Shown here in pieces: positions 25,719 to 34,562 of a stretch of 64,000 nt of DNA. The number at the start of each line of letters is the position of its first letter. The first letter of the stretch is position 1. A program made the translations under genes and the position numbers. The stretch spans positions 1-64,000 of the forward strand of contig JADYXZ010000008.1 in the NCBI GenBank assembly GCA_020853885.1, read 5' to 3'. The DNA is from Bradyrhizobiaceae bacterium. Its GTDB lineage: Bacteria; Pseudomonadota; Alphaproteobacteria; Rhizobiales; Xanthobacteraceae. The notes under the pieces are model-generated. The model saw nothing but the letters and a program-made list of their open reading frames with translations. It was not told where the DNA came from and made no database searches.

Positions 25719-26846
<1,128 letters not shown>

Positions 26847-26879
26847 GCAAGGGCTTGCCTGCAAATTCGCGAGGGACGC

Positions 26880-27335
26880 CTAGCGCAGGATTCGCTCCCC
26901 GGAGAAATAGGCGACGGCCAGCGAAATGATCGCGAAAATGAAGCCCGCAACGGAGAAGCCGAAGCTCCACCAGAAGGTGCCAAGCCGGAGCTTCATGTAG
27001 TTGACCCGCAGTTCCTCCATCTCCGGATTGCGGCCGCGGCCGCGGCTTTGTTCCGGCGGCTCCTCCTTGAGGAAAGCCAGAAATCCGCCGTTCAGCGCCC
27101 AATACCGGCCCGCATTGGTGAGCTCGATCTGGGTGCGGCCCTCGTCGGCGTAACGGGCAAAGCGGGAGGAGACCAGAAGATCGGCGGCGGCCTTCGCGAG
27201 CTTCAGCCGCTCCCCTTCCTGCTCGTCCGGCGGCGCGTCGCCGAACACGTCGTGGGGCGCCTTCGCATAGGTCGCGAGCAGCAATTCATGCGCCCGCTGT
27301 TCAACGGAGAGTGCCGGGATCGACGCTTCGCTCAT
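26880..27335 (-). CDS. membrane protein with N-terminal winged-helix-like domain
   Basis: 151 residues. Residues 10-85 (AHELLLATYAKAPHDVF, then KLAKAAADLLVSSRFARYAD and RTQIELTNAGRYWALNGGFL) have the length and pattern of a winged helix-turn-helix, followed by a charged linker (PPEQSRGRGRNPEMEELRV) and one membrane helix (FWWSFGFSVAGFIFAIISLA) at 121-140. The ATG at 27335 is taken because the next upstream in-frame ATG adds over 190 antisense-like residues. It is divergent from the thioesterase gene. Function unknown; possibly a membrane-tethered regulator. Confidence 0.7.
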   Translation of the reverse strand: MSEASIPALSVEQRAHELLLATYAKAPHDVFGDAPPDEQEGERLKLAKAAADLLVSSRFARYADEGRTQIELTNAGRYWALNGGFLAFLKEEPPEQSRGRGRNPEMEELRVNYMKLRLGTFWWSFGFSVAGFIFAIISLAVAYFSGERILR

Positions 27336-27576
27336 GGTGCAGGCTCTTCCGCCCAGCGCCCGCCGCGCCTGATCGCAGGCGGCGCTGGCACGCAGGAATT
27401 GGTACGCGATATCCGTTGCTTGATGCAATGCGGATCGGCCGTGCCGCGCCTGCCCTTCCCGTTCGGTGGATTCCCGGCGGGAAGGCCGCTTGCAATTGGC
27501 CGGCGCATGTTGCCTATGGCGGCAATGCTGCCGCCGGCGCTCTGGCGGAGGCAGAGACCTGCCGGGGGAAATCATC

Positions 27577-27996
27577 GTGTCGCTGGAAAGCATGCTGAAG
27601 TTCTTCGACAACGACGAGCCGAGCTTCTCCACGCTCGTTGGCATGAAGCTCGGCGACTGCACGAAGGACCGCCTGGTGGCGTCGGTGGTGGTCCGTCCCG
27701 AACTATCGAACCGCGCCGGCATCATGCACGGCGGCGCGATCATGGCGATAGCCGATACGCTCGGCGGCGCGGCCACGGTCGCCAACCTCCCCGCCGGGAT
27801 GGTCACCTCGACCATCGAAAGCAAAACGAATTTCTTTTCGGCGATCGCGGTCGGCGACACCGCGCACGCCGAATGCCTGCCGCTGCATCGCGGCCGCACC
27901 ACCATGGTCTGGCAGACGAAGATCACCCGCGGCGACGGCAGGCTCGCCGCGATGGTGACGCAGACACAGATCGTAATGCCGGCCGCGAAGTCCTAG
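27577..27996 (+). CDS. PaaI-type hotdog-fold thioesterase
   Basis: 139 residues from a GTG at 27577 (an ATG five codons on is also possible). The hotdog core is SNRAGIMHGGAIMAIADTLG near residue 48, with the catalytic HGG loop, followed by GMVTSTIESKTNFFSAIAVG and HRGRTTMVWQTKITRGDGRL. Expected to hydrolyse aromatic or short acyl-CoA esters, probably in the cytosol. It is less similar to the tandem thioesterases at 9896-10827 than they are to each other. A repeat palindrome begins at its stop. Confidence 0.84.
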   Translation: MSLESMLKFFDNDEPSFSTLVGMKLGDCTKDRLVASVVVRPELSNRAGIMHGGAIMAIADTLGGAATVANLPAGMVTSTIESKTNFFSAIAVGDTAHAECLPLHRGRTTMVWQTKITRGDGRLAAMVTQTQIVMPAAKS

Positions 27997-28051
27997 CGCG
28001 TGATCCCGAAAAGTGGGAACCGGTTTTCGGAAAAGATCACGCGCAAATCAT
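27996..28051. repeat. nested palindromic intergenic repeat
   Basis: Immediately after the thioesterase stop, GCGTGATC ... GATCACGC forms the outer arms and CCGAAAA ... TTTTCGG the inner arms around GTGGGAACCGG. I recognise this arrangement as a very common intergenic repeat in Bradyrhizobium-like genomes. It lies between convergent genes and could act as a bidirectional terminator. Confidence 0.8.
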
Positions 28052-28059
28052 AAATCAAA

Positions 28060-28893
28060 TCAGTGCACGAGCAGGAGCGGCGTGCGCGCCGTCTGCGACA
28101 GCGTCCGCGTCACGCCGCCGAGCACGAACTCGCGCAGCCGCGAGCGTCCGAACCCGCCCATGACGATGAGATCGGCGCCGGCCTTCGACGCATGACCGTC
28201 CACCGTCGCCGCGACGCCGTCCTTGTCCACGCGCAATTCGACGATGCTGGCCTTGGCGCCGTGACGCTCGATGTGCGCGGCGACCTTCGTGGCGGGAACG
28301 ATGCCGGTCAGATCCTTTTCGCCGCTCACGACCAGCACATCCACGCTCTTGACCGGGAACAGTGCCAGCGCTGCAGAAAGCGCGCGCGATGCATGCACGG
28401 ACCCATCCCAGGCGAGCACGATCTTCTCGATCTTCTCCGCCGGCTTGCGATCGGGCACAGCCAGCAGAACCGGCCTGCCCGCTCCAAACAGCATTTCCTC
28501 GAACAGCACCTCGCTGCGCGCGACCACACCGCCCGGCCGGCCGAGCACCGTGAGATCGGAGCAGAGCGCGCGTTCCTTCGCTGCGAGCACGACGTCCTGA
28601 AAGAATTCGAGGCACACCTCAACCGACCCCGCCGCACCCGATTTCTTCAGCGCGTCCTGTGCGCCGGCGACAATCTTGTCTGCCTGGGCGCGCAGCTTTT
28701 CGTTCTCGGACTTCACGAGCCCGCCCACCAGCGACGTGCTGATGAGGGAATAGGGCGCCGCGGCCTTGGGACCCGCCACCAGCACGGAGGCATGGGCGCT
28801 GTACGCACGCGCCAGCGCGAGCGATTGATCGAGGGCGGCATTCTTCTGGTCCTCGGCGGCTTCCAGCAGGCAAAACAGATCGCGCAGCGGCAT
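28060..28893 (-). CDS. universal stress protein (tandem UspA domains)
   Basis: 277 residues with two UspA-like halves. The second is canonical: EKIEKIVLAWDGSVHASRAL near residue 150, and the ATP-binding signature VMGGFGRSRLREFVLGG near 245 (Gly-x2-Gly-x9-Gly pattern) then TRTLSQTARTPLLLVH. The first half is degenerate (FCLLEAAEDQKNAALDQSLA, LTVLGRPGG). USPs respond to starvation and other stresses. ATG at 28893 is preferred over one seven codons upstream. The 220-base divergent region to the GST gene contains a perfect 12-bp palindrome. Confidence 0.88.
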   Translation of the reverse strand: MPLRDLFCLLEAAEDQKNAALDQSLALARAYSAHASVLVAGPKAAAPYSLISTSLVGGLVKSENEKLRAQADKIVAGAQDALKKSGAAGSVEVCLEFFQDVVLAAKERALCSDLTVLGRPGGVVARSEVLFEEMLFGAGRPVLLAVPDRKPAEKIEKIVLAWDGSVHASRALSAALALFPVKSVDVLVVSGEKDLTGIVPATKVAAHIERHGAKASIVELRVDKDGVAATVDGHASKAGADLIVMGGFGRSRLREFVLGGVTRTLSQTARTPLLLVH

Positions 28894-28927
28894 CGGGCAT
28901 TCCCTCTCAGGCACGGATCGGTTGGAA

Positions 28928-28939
28928 CCACATATGTGG
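28928..28939. promoter_or_regulatory. palindrome CCACATATGTGG in the usp/gst divergent region
   Basis: A perfect 12-bp inverted repeat 35 bases upstream of the universal stress protein ATG; a second short palindrome GGATTAATCC follows at 28947-28956. Placement in a divergent promoter region suggests a regulator site. No regulator is assigned; this is a pattern-only call. Confidence 0.35.
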
Positions 28940-29114
28940 AGCGGACGGATTAATCCATATCAAATCGGCTGGCAGGCTATTTCCCCCGCGGAATCATAGA
29001 GGATGGACCCCGAAATAGCATGGCGGCCCCTCGCCCGCCGCGCTTGCGCCTGCCCGTCCCTTGAATAAGGTCGCTCCCGGCTCGCGCCCGGCGGCGCATT
29101 GGGGGAAGGAAATC

Positions 29115-29744
29115 GTGATCGATCTTTATACCTGGACAACGCCCAACGGTCGGAAAGCCTCCATTGCGCTCGAAGAACTCGGCCTCCCCTACGCGGTGCA
29201 TCCGGTCGACATCGGCAAGGACGAGCAGTTCAAGCCCGAATTCCTGAAGATTGCCCCCAACAACCGCATCCCGGCGATCGTCGACCGCGACAACGGCATG
29301 TCGCTGATGGAATCCGGCGCGATCCTCATCTACCTCGCCGACAAGACCGGCAAGCTCCTGCCGAAGTCGGGCGAGCCGCGCTACCGGGTCATCGAATGGC
29401 TGATGTGGCAGATGGGCGGGATCGGACCCATGCTCGGCCAGGTCCATCACTTCGTGAAATACAATCCGGGCAAAGCGCCCTACGCCGAGGAGCGCTACTC
29501 GAAGGAAGCCCATCGCCTTTACGGCGTGCTCGACCGCCGACTCGAAGGCCGCGAGTTCATCGCCGACGAGTATTCGATTGCGGATATTGCCACCTGGCCG
29601 TGGATCTCGCGCTACCAGTGGCAGACCGTCGACCTGAACCAATATCCGAACGTGAAGCGCTGGTACGTCGCCATCGCCAACCGCCCGGCGGTTCAGCGCG
29701 GTTATCAGGTGCCGAAGCACACCGGCGATATCCCGATGCCATGA
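29115..29744 (+). CDS. glutathione S-transferase (YfcG/nu-like)
   Basis: 209 residues from GTG 29115 with RBS GGGGAAGGAAATC. Thioredoxin-fold N-terminal domain IDLYTWTTPNGRKASIALEE with the TPNGRK loop that binds glutathione in nu-class GSTs, KIAPNNRIPAIVD, then MSLMESGAILIYLADKTG, and the alpha-helical C-terminal domain with REFIADEYSIADIATWPWIS. It probably acts as a disulfide-bond reductase or detoxifying GST. The start lacking an ATG is supported by the strand beginning exactly at IDLYTW. It precedes an FAH-family gene by 16 bases. Confidence 0.9.
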   Translation: MIDLYTWTTPNGRKASIALEELGLPYAVHPVDIGKDEQFKPEFLKIAPNNRIPAIVDRDNGMSLMESGAILIYLADKTGKLLPKSGEPRYRVIEWLMWQMGGIGPMLGQVHHFVKYNPGKAPYAEERYSKEAHRLYGVLDRRLEGREFIADEYSIADIATWPWISRYQWQTVDLNQYPNVKRWYVAIANRPAVQRGYQVPKHTGDIPMP

Positions 29745-29760
29745 CGCCGATACCGCGCCC

Positions 29761-30735
29761 ATGAAACTCGCAAGCTTCCGCTTCAACGGCCGCGACCGCC
29801 TCGGTTTTGCATCGGGTGATGGCTTGATCGACCTCGAGGACGCGGCGCGCGCAATGGGCCGCCCCGCCCTGCCCGTCGCGGACATGATCGAGCTGATCGA
29901 ATCCGGCGATGCCGGCCTGCGCCTTGTGCGCGAAGCGAGCGCTTTCGCCTTGCAGAATCCGGCCGCTGTCGCGCGGATCAATGCAGCCGACGTTCAATGG
30001 CACCCGCCGGTGCGGAGGCCGTCGAAGATCCTCGGCATCGCCCTCAACAATACGGCGAGCGACGAACGTAAGATCAGCGCGCCCGAGCATCCGATGTTCT
30101 TCATGAAGCCGGCGTCTTCGCTCGTCGGCCATCGCGGCGAGATCATCGTGCACGGCTACTACGGCAGCGTGCATCCCGAGCCGGAGCTTGCAGTCGTGAT
30201 CGGCAAGGAATGCCGCGCCGTGAAGGCGGAGAACGCCTACGACGTTGTCTATGGCTATTCGATCTTCAACGACATGACCGGCAACGCCATGCGCGCCGAG
30301 GACCGCGTGCATTATTACGCGCTCTATCCGCGCAAGGACGATCCCACCGAGGTCGAGCGCGTCGAGCAGCACCTCTCCTATGCCGCGCGCTACAAGGGCT
30401 CCGACACCTTCGGCCCGATGGGCCCCTGGCTCGTCACCAAGGATGAAATTCCCGACCCGCACGCGCTCGAAGTGCGCTGCTGGCACAAGGACGAACTCAT
30501 CGCCGAAGACAGCACCGCCTATTACAAGTATCCGGTGCCGCAGGCGATCGAATTCATCACCCGCTTCCATTCGCTGTGGCCGGGCGACGTGATCTCGATG
30601 GGCACGGCATTCCGTCCCGGCAGCGCCAAACGCAGCCTGCACACTGCGGACGTCACTAGATTCGGCGGCCCGCTGCGCGTGGAGATCACCGGGCTCGGCA
30701 CGCTCGAGAACCCCGTCCGCCGGATCGATCCGTGA
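29761..30735 (+). CDS. fumarylacetoacetate hydrolase family protein
   Basis: 324 residues. FAH-fold metal enzyme, hydrolysing or isomerising acylpyruvate-like or hydroxymuconate substrates. Landmarks: KILGIALNNTASDERKI near residue 88, FFMKPASSLVGHRGEIIVHG near 118, HPEPELAVVIGKECRAVK near 140 (metal Glu residues), YGYSIFNDMTGNAMRAEDRV near 163, FGPMGPWLVTKDEIPDPHAL near 218 and ISMGTAFRPG near 285. The metal-binding Glu and Asp are present. It is followed by a small membrane protein whose GTG start overlaps its stop by four bases. Confidence 0.87.
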   Translation: MKLASFRFNGRDRLGFASGDGLIDLEDAARAMGRPALPVADMIELIESGDAGLRLVREASAFALQNPAAVARINAADVQWHPPVRRPSKILGIALNNTASDERKISAPEHPMFFMKPASSLVGHRGEIIVHGYYGSVHPEPELAVVIGKECRAVKAENAYDVVYGYSIFNDMTGNAMRAEDRVHYYALYPRKDDPTEVERVEQHLSYAARYKGSDTFGPMGPWLVTKDEIPDPHALEVRCWHKDELIAEDSTAYYKYPVPQAIEFITRFHSLWPGDVISMGTAFRPGSAKRSLHTADVTRFGGPLRVEITGLGTLENPVRRIDP

Positions 30736-31031
30736 AAGCGCGGCTCGCCGATCTCTGGAACGGCCGCGTTCCGCTCTCCCGTGTATTCTGGGAATACGCG
30801 GTCATCTTCGGCTCGATCGCCAATCTGATCATTGCATTCGCCTCGCTGTTCGCCCTCTCGCAGCGCTGGAGCGCTGTCGGCGTTGTGCTGTTCGTGCTGC
30901 CGATCCCCTACAATCTGCTGATGATCGTCGCCGTCTGGCGCAGCGCGGCGCGCTACGAGGGGCCGCAGATTTGGGCAACGCTTGCCCGCGCGCTCATCAT
31001 CGTCTGGGCGGTCGTCGCTTCGCTGATCTGA
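30732..31031 (+). CDS. small three-helix membrane protein
   Basis: 99 residues, start GTG at 30732 overlapping the preceding stop (GTGA), so it is translationally coupled to the FAH-family gene. Hydrophobic segments: WEYAVIFGSIANLIIAFASL, VGVVLFVLPIPYNLLMIVAV and ATLARALIIVWAVVASLI. No recognised domain. Probably an inner-membrane accessory to the preceding enzyme or unrelated passenger. Confidence 0.72.
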   Translation: MKARLADLWNGRVPLSRVFWEYAVIFGSIANLIIAFASLFALSQRWSAVGVVLFVLPIPYNLLMIVAVWRSAARYEGPQIWATLARALIIVWAVVASLI

Positions 31032-31122
31032 TCTCGCTTCCGCTCCGATTGCGCCACGGTTTTGCCTTTGGAACCGGCGGCTGCATCGATCGTTATCCAG
31101 CACACGATCTCAGGAGGCGAAC

Positions 31123-31434
31123 ATGAGCGACTTTCGTGATCCGCGGGATCCGATCCGGCGCGATCCGCTGTACGACAGCATCGACAGCCCGAATTTCGCG
31201 GATTCCCGCGGCGCCGGCGCAGGCAGCGCGCTCGCCTGGTTCCTTGGCTTGGTACTCTTCATCGGCGTGCTGATCTTTGCATTCGGCGGCGCGCAGAACC
31301 CGCAGGTGGCCGACACCGAAACCGGCCGCAGCGCGCCGACCGGCGTCACCCGGGACGGTCCGGAGCAACCGCCGGCGCCGGGGACGCAAGCCCCCGCCAA
31401 GCCGAGCCCGCCGGCGAGAGCACCGGCGCAGTAA
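31123..31434 (+). CDS. single-pass membrane protein with Pro/Ala-rich tail
   Basis: 103 residues. Short polar N-terminus with charged DPRDPIRRDP repeats, one membrane helix (ALAWFLGLVLFIGVLIFAFG at about 36-54), and a periplasmic Pro/Ala tail (EQPPAPGTQAPAKPSPPARA). The ATG is preceded by CAGGAGGCGAAC, a good ribosome-binding site. Similar short proteins are common in Hyphomicrobiales but have no known function. A strong intrinsic terminator follows 27 bases after the stop. Confidence 0.75.
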   Translation: MSDFRDPRDPIRRDPLYDSIDSPNFADSRGAGAGSALAWFLGLVLFIGVLIFAFGGAQNPQVADTETGRSAPTGVTRDGPEQPPAPGTQAPAKPSPPARAPAQ

Positions 31435-31460
31435 CCGGCGCTTTCAGGAACGACCTGAAG

Positions 31461-31488
31461 AAGCCCCGGCAGCAATGCCGGGGCTTTT
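31461..31488 (+). terminator. intrinsic terminator
   Basis: Perfect stem AAGCCCCGGCA/TGCCGGGGCTT around GCAA, with TTTTG beyond the stem, ending transcription of the single-pass membrane protein gene at 31434. Confidence 0.85.
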
Positions 31489-31615
31489 GCCTGTCCGCCG
31501 CATTCGGTCCATCGCGGCGTCACGAAAATGTCCCCTCCGGCTGGTCCCTTCCGGGCCGGCGGGGGACCCGAAGTATTGCGTATGCGCCGGCATTCGAGCG
31601 GGCGCAGGAGGGGAG

Positions 31616-32650
31616 ATGGCTCACGCTGCCGCGCGGGTTTTCATCGCGCTCGTCATAGCCTTCACGCCCGCCACACCGAGTGTCTCTGCCGCGCCGCAGG
31701 CGGCGGAGCCCGCGTCTGCCGAAGCAGTCCTCGGCTGGATCAATCAGTATCGCCTCAAGCCCGAGCCGCACCGCGTGCCGCAGGCGATCCGCCTCGCCGG
31801 CCGCGTCGGTGCGTTCAAGGACCCCGAACAGGCAGGCGTCTATGTCGGCTTTCTTGCCGGCGTCCTGAGCGCCAATCCCGCGCGCGCCGAAGCGATGATC
31901 TCGAAGATCCTGCCACTGCCCCCCGAACAACAGTGGGTCGTCGTCCGCGCCATCGCCTATTCCGGCTTGCCGCGATGGAAGGGTCTCCTTGGCGCCTTCA
32001 AGATGCACATGCCGGGCCGCGTGCCGATGATCGACAAGTACCTCGCCGGCGAGCTGCCGACGCTCAATCAGATCGACTACAAAAAGGACGAGCCTTCGGC
32101 CTTCGCCAAGCTGTTCAAGAAGAATGACAAGCCGAAGGAGGCGCGCCTCGATCCCACGCCGGACACGATCGACACGTTGTGGGGTTTCTATTTCGCCACC
32201 GGCTCCATCAATCCGGTCTCCCGCATCGTCGCGATGCTGCCCTGGTCGAAGGAAATCGACAACGTCGAGCGTCTCACCCTCGGCGGCATGGCGAAATACA
32301 CGCTCGCCAGCAACGCCTCGCGCGACCACGAACTTCTGAAGATGTTGAAGTGGTCGGCGAAGACGCAGGACAAGGAAACCGCGAAGATTCTCGCCGAGGT
32401 GATCGACGCCGCGGAGACCGTGGAGATCGCGAAGATCCGCAAGGAAGCGCTCGCTTCGATCGAGGAACTCAAGCGCAAGGGACCGGGATCGAAAAGGAAA
32501 CTCGCGGGCTGGGGTCAGGTCGGTCAGGGCGCGATCGCACTTGGCTGTATCGGCGCGGCGGTTGCCGGCGCTGTCGCCCTCGGCCTTCCCTGCGTGATCG
32601 GCGGTGCCGCTTCGTCCGCCGTGCTCAACTGGGCGACGCAGGATAATTAG
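31616..32650 (+). CDS. secreted conserved hypothetical protein
   Basis: 344 residues from ATG 31616 with RBS GGAGGGGAG. It has a signal peptide (AARVFIALVIAFTPATPSVS, cleavage near SAA). The mature protein is helical with charged segments (WINQYRLKPEPHRVPQAIRL, then AIAYSGLPRWKGLLGAFKMH) and a hydrophobic glycine-rich C-terminus (AIALGCIGAAVAGAVALG) that could be membrane-associated. No known domain recognised. Upstream is a terminator; downstream genes are convergent. Confidence 0.75.
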   Translation: MAHAAARVFIALVIAFTPATPSVSAAPQAAEPASAEAVLGWINQYRLKPEPHRVPQAIRLAGRVGAFKDPEQAGVYVGFLAGVLSANPARAEAMISKILPLPPEQQWVVVRAIAYSGLPRWKGLLGAFKMHMPGRVPMIDKYLAGELPTLNQIDYKKDEPSAFAKLFKKNDKPKEARLDPTPDTIDTLWGFYFATGSINPVSRIVAMLPWSKEIDNVERLTLGGMAKYTLASNASRDHELLKMLKWSAKTQDKETAKILAEVIDAAETVEIAKIRKEALASIEELKRKGPGSKRKLAGWGQVGQGAIALGCIGAAVAGAVALGLPCVIGGAASSAVLNWATQDN

Positions 32651-32665
32651 GCCCCGCTCGTCGCG

Positions 32666-33124
32666 TCAGCCGGTCGGCACGCTGCAGCGGAACTGCACCG
32701 CGCTCGGCCGCCCGTCCAGGAGTTTTCCATTGCGGATGGTGTAGTTCCCGGCATCGTCCCGGTTCATCACCGCGCGCATCTTGCCCTCGCCCTGTTTTTG
32801 CAGGACGAGCGTCCGCGCCTGCGAGCTGTTCGAAAGGGTAAGGGTAATCACGATCTCCAGGCTGCCGTCCGCAAGAACCCGCGCCCGGTCGATGAGATGC
32901 TCGTCGCGCGTGTCGCCGAAGTCGCGGCGGTGAATGAGCGCGTCGCCCTGACGGACATAGGAAAGGTACGCATTCGACCGGCTCGCCGGCACCGTGCAGT
33001 CGACCGCCCATGTCCCGAGCAGGCCCCAGACCGCTGCTTCGTCAGCCATCGATTGCGCCCACAGGGACGCAACGAGAAAAACACTGATTCCGCAGGCAAC
33101 GATCGCCTGCCGCAACAAACCCAT
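32666..33124 (-). CDS. secreted hypothetical protein
   Basis: 152 residues with signal peptide LLRQAIVACGISVFLVASLW (cleavage near WAQ-SMA). The mature part starts AAVWGLLGTWAVDCTVPASR and resembles small periplasmic lipocalin-like proteins: WAVDC near 42, DALIHRRDFGDTRDEHLIDR, then LEIVITLTLSNSSQARTLVL and AVQFRCSVPTG, giving two cysteines. The start ATG overlaps the stop of the membrane protein upstream by one base, so the two are one operon. Function unknown. Confidence 0.75.
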   Translation of the reverse strand: MGLLRQAIVACGISVFLVASLWAQSMADEAAVWGLLGTWAVDCTVPASRSNAYLSYVRQGDALIHRRDFGDTRDEHLIDRARVLADGSLEIVITLTLSNSSQARTLVLQKQGEGKMRAVMNRDDAGNYTIRNGKLLDGRPSAVQFRCSVPTG

Positions 33125-33570
33125 CACACCCAGCCACCGCGCGCCATCATCGCCGCGAACAAGAGAATGAGGACGATCCCCGCCAGCTCCCAATGAATGA
33201 TCCGCCGAATTCGTAGCAGTTTCGTGGCATCCACCGCCGGCACCTGCCCCGCGCCCACGGCCTTGCGCCATTTCAGGAATTCCATCGTCGGAATGATCGA
33301 CACAAGCCCGACGATGATGAACAGGCCGAGCTTGCCCAGGAAAGCGTGGTTCGAGAAATAGTAGGTGGCGCCCTTCTCGAAATAGAACACGCGCAGCAAC
33401 CCGACGATCAGCAGCAACCCCGCCGACGCACCATAGACGCCGTCGATCGCGATCAGCCGCCGCGCATTCTCCAGCGTAAGTTGCTGGCGCACGAGGACGA
33501 GTTCCGCCGCGAGTATGGCGACGATCGCGAATGCGAAGAGATGATGAAGGAAGGCGAACAGCGTCGTCAT
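33124..33570 (-). CDS. DUF2214 family membrane protein
   Basis: 148 residues with four predicted helices: LFAFAIVAILAAELVLVRQ near residue 11, YGASAGLLLIVGLLRVFYF near 46, LGKLGLFIIVGLVSIIPTM near 78 and WELAGIVLILLFAAMMA near 127. DUF2214 signature residues HLFAFAIVAILAAELVL and EKGATYYFSNHAFLGKLGLF are present, the His residues recalling copper- or heme-linked membrane proteins, though no function is proven. First gene of a two-gene operon. Its stop overlaps the start of the secreted protein that follows. Confidence 0.85.
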   Translation of the reverse strand: MTTLFAFLHHLFAFAIVAILAAELVLVRQQLTLENARRLIAIDGVYGASAGLLLIVGLLRVFYFEKGATYYFSNHAFLGKLGLFIIVGLVSIIPTMEFLKWRKAVGAGQVPAVDATKLLRIRRIIHWELAGIVLILLFAAMMARGGWV

Positions 33571-33653
33571 GGGTCACCCTCGATCCGGTCCGGCCCAGCC
33601 GGCATCCGGTGCCGGCCGGCAACGGCTATGCGAGCAAATCGGCGGACAAAATG

Positions 33654-33686
33654 CAAAACCGGGTCCGGCCGGCAGCCGGACCCGGT
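33654..33686 (-). terminator. intrinsic terminator of the disrupted RG-rich gene
   Basis: Read on the minus strand, ACCGGGTCCGGC/GCCGGACCCGGT makes a 12-bp stem followed by TTTTGCATTTTG, about 45 bases after the stop at 33731. A textbook rho-independent terminator. Confidence 0.85.
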
Positions 33687-33730
33687 GCGCTCAGTCTCTG
33701 CTCTTATCCGTCAACTCGCCGGTCTGTGCA

Positions 33731-34294
33731 TCAGACCGGGCACCGATCGTAGTTCCAGTAGTAACCCAACCCGTACGGCCCGTAGGTCCAATCGTAGCAA
33801 GGATTGCTGACGACCGCCGTATAGCCGAACGGAACGCCGAGCAGGAAGGCGCCGAAGAAGCGATGCCGGTGATCGCGGCTCCAGCCGCGGTGCACGAGCC
33901 GCGGCGGTCGGCCGTCGAAACGTTGCCAGTCGCGATTATCGCGCCGTGTATAGACGCGGCGATCGAAATCGCGGCGCTGGACGTCGCGCCGGATGCTGCG
34001 CTCCTGCGTCTGACCGCGTGCCTGGAAATCACCCCGCACGCTTGGAGCACGGGATCCCTGCACGCTGGGGCCGCGGTCGCCGCCACCTCGAACGTTGACG
34101 CCCGCGCCGCCGCGGTCGCTCGGACCGGCTCCGCCGCCGCCTCGGCCGCGGTTATCCTGCACCTGAATCAGATTTGCTGCAGGAGACACACCTTGTCCCT
34201 ACACCTGAATCGCTCCAGCCGGCCCCGCCCCGGATACAGCCATCGCAACGCCAAGCGCGGCATAGCTTGTGATGGCAAGCAGTGTCTTTCTCAT
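33731..34294 (-). pseudogene. secreted Gly/Arg-rich protein interrupted by an in-frame TAG
   Basis: The ATG at 34292-34294 begins a signal peptide (MRKTLLAITSYAALGVAMAV, then SGAGPAGAIQV). Codon 32 is TAG at 34199-34201, in the same frame as the rest: GVSPAANLIQVQDNRGRGGG, many Arg/Asp repeats (DFDRRVYTRRDNRDWQRF), a basic middle and a Tyr-rich end (WTYGPYGLGYYWNYDRCPV). Without a signal peptide the remaining frame, which has a GTG at 34189, would not be exported. Either this is a recent nonsense mutation or a sequencing error. Intact relatives are periplasmic or surface proteins of unknown function. Confidence 0.7.
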
Positions 34295-34562
34295 TGTTCC
34301 TACTCCTCTCACCCGATCGCGTGAGCGCGCGCCCGCGTGATCAATCGGCCAACCTTGGCGAGGTTCGAGAGCGGTTCATCTGCCGTTCATACTTCGGGCG
34401 ATGAACGCCAAAACCCGCGAACCCCGTTCCGTCGGAATAAACGCACCATCGCCGATTGGGTTGCCTGTAGGCTGCATCGCCGGGGCCACAAGCCGCGCTT
34501 TGCGAAACAGCGGTTGGCGACTACACAGAGCCGTGTGTTTGAATGGCGGGCGGGGTACGCGC

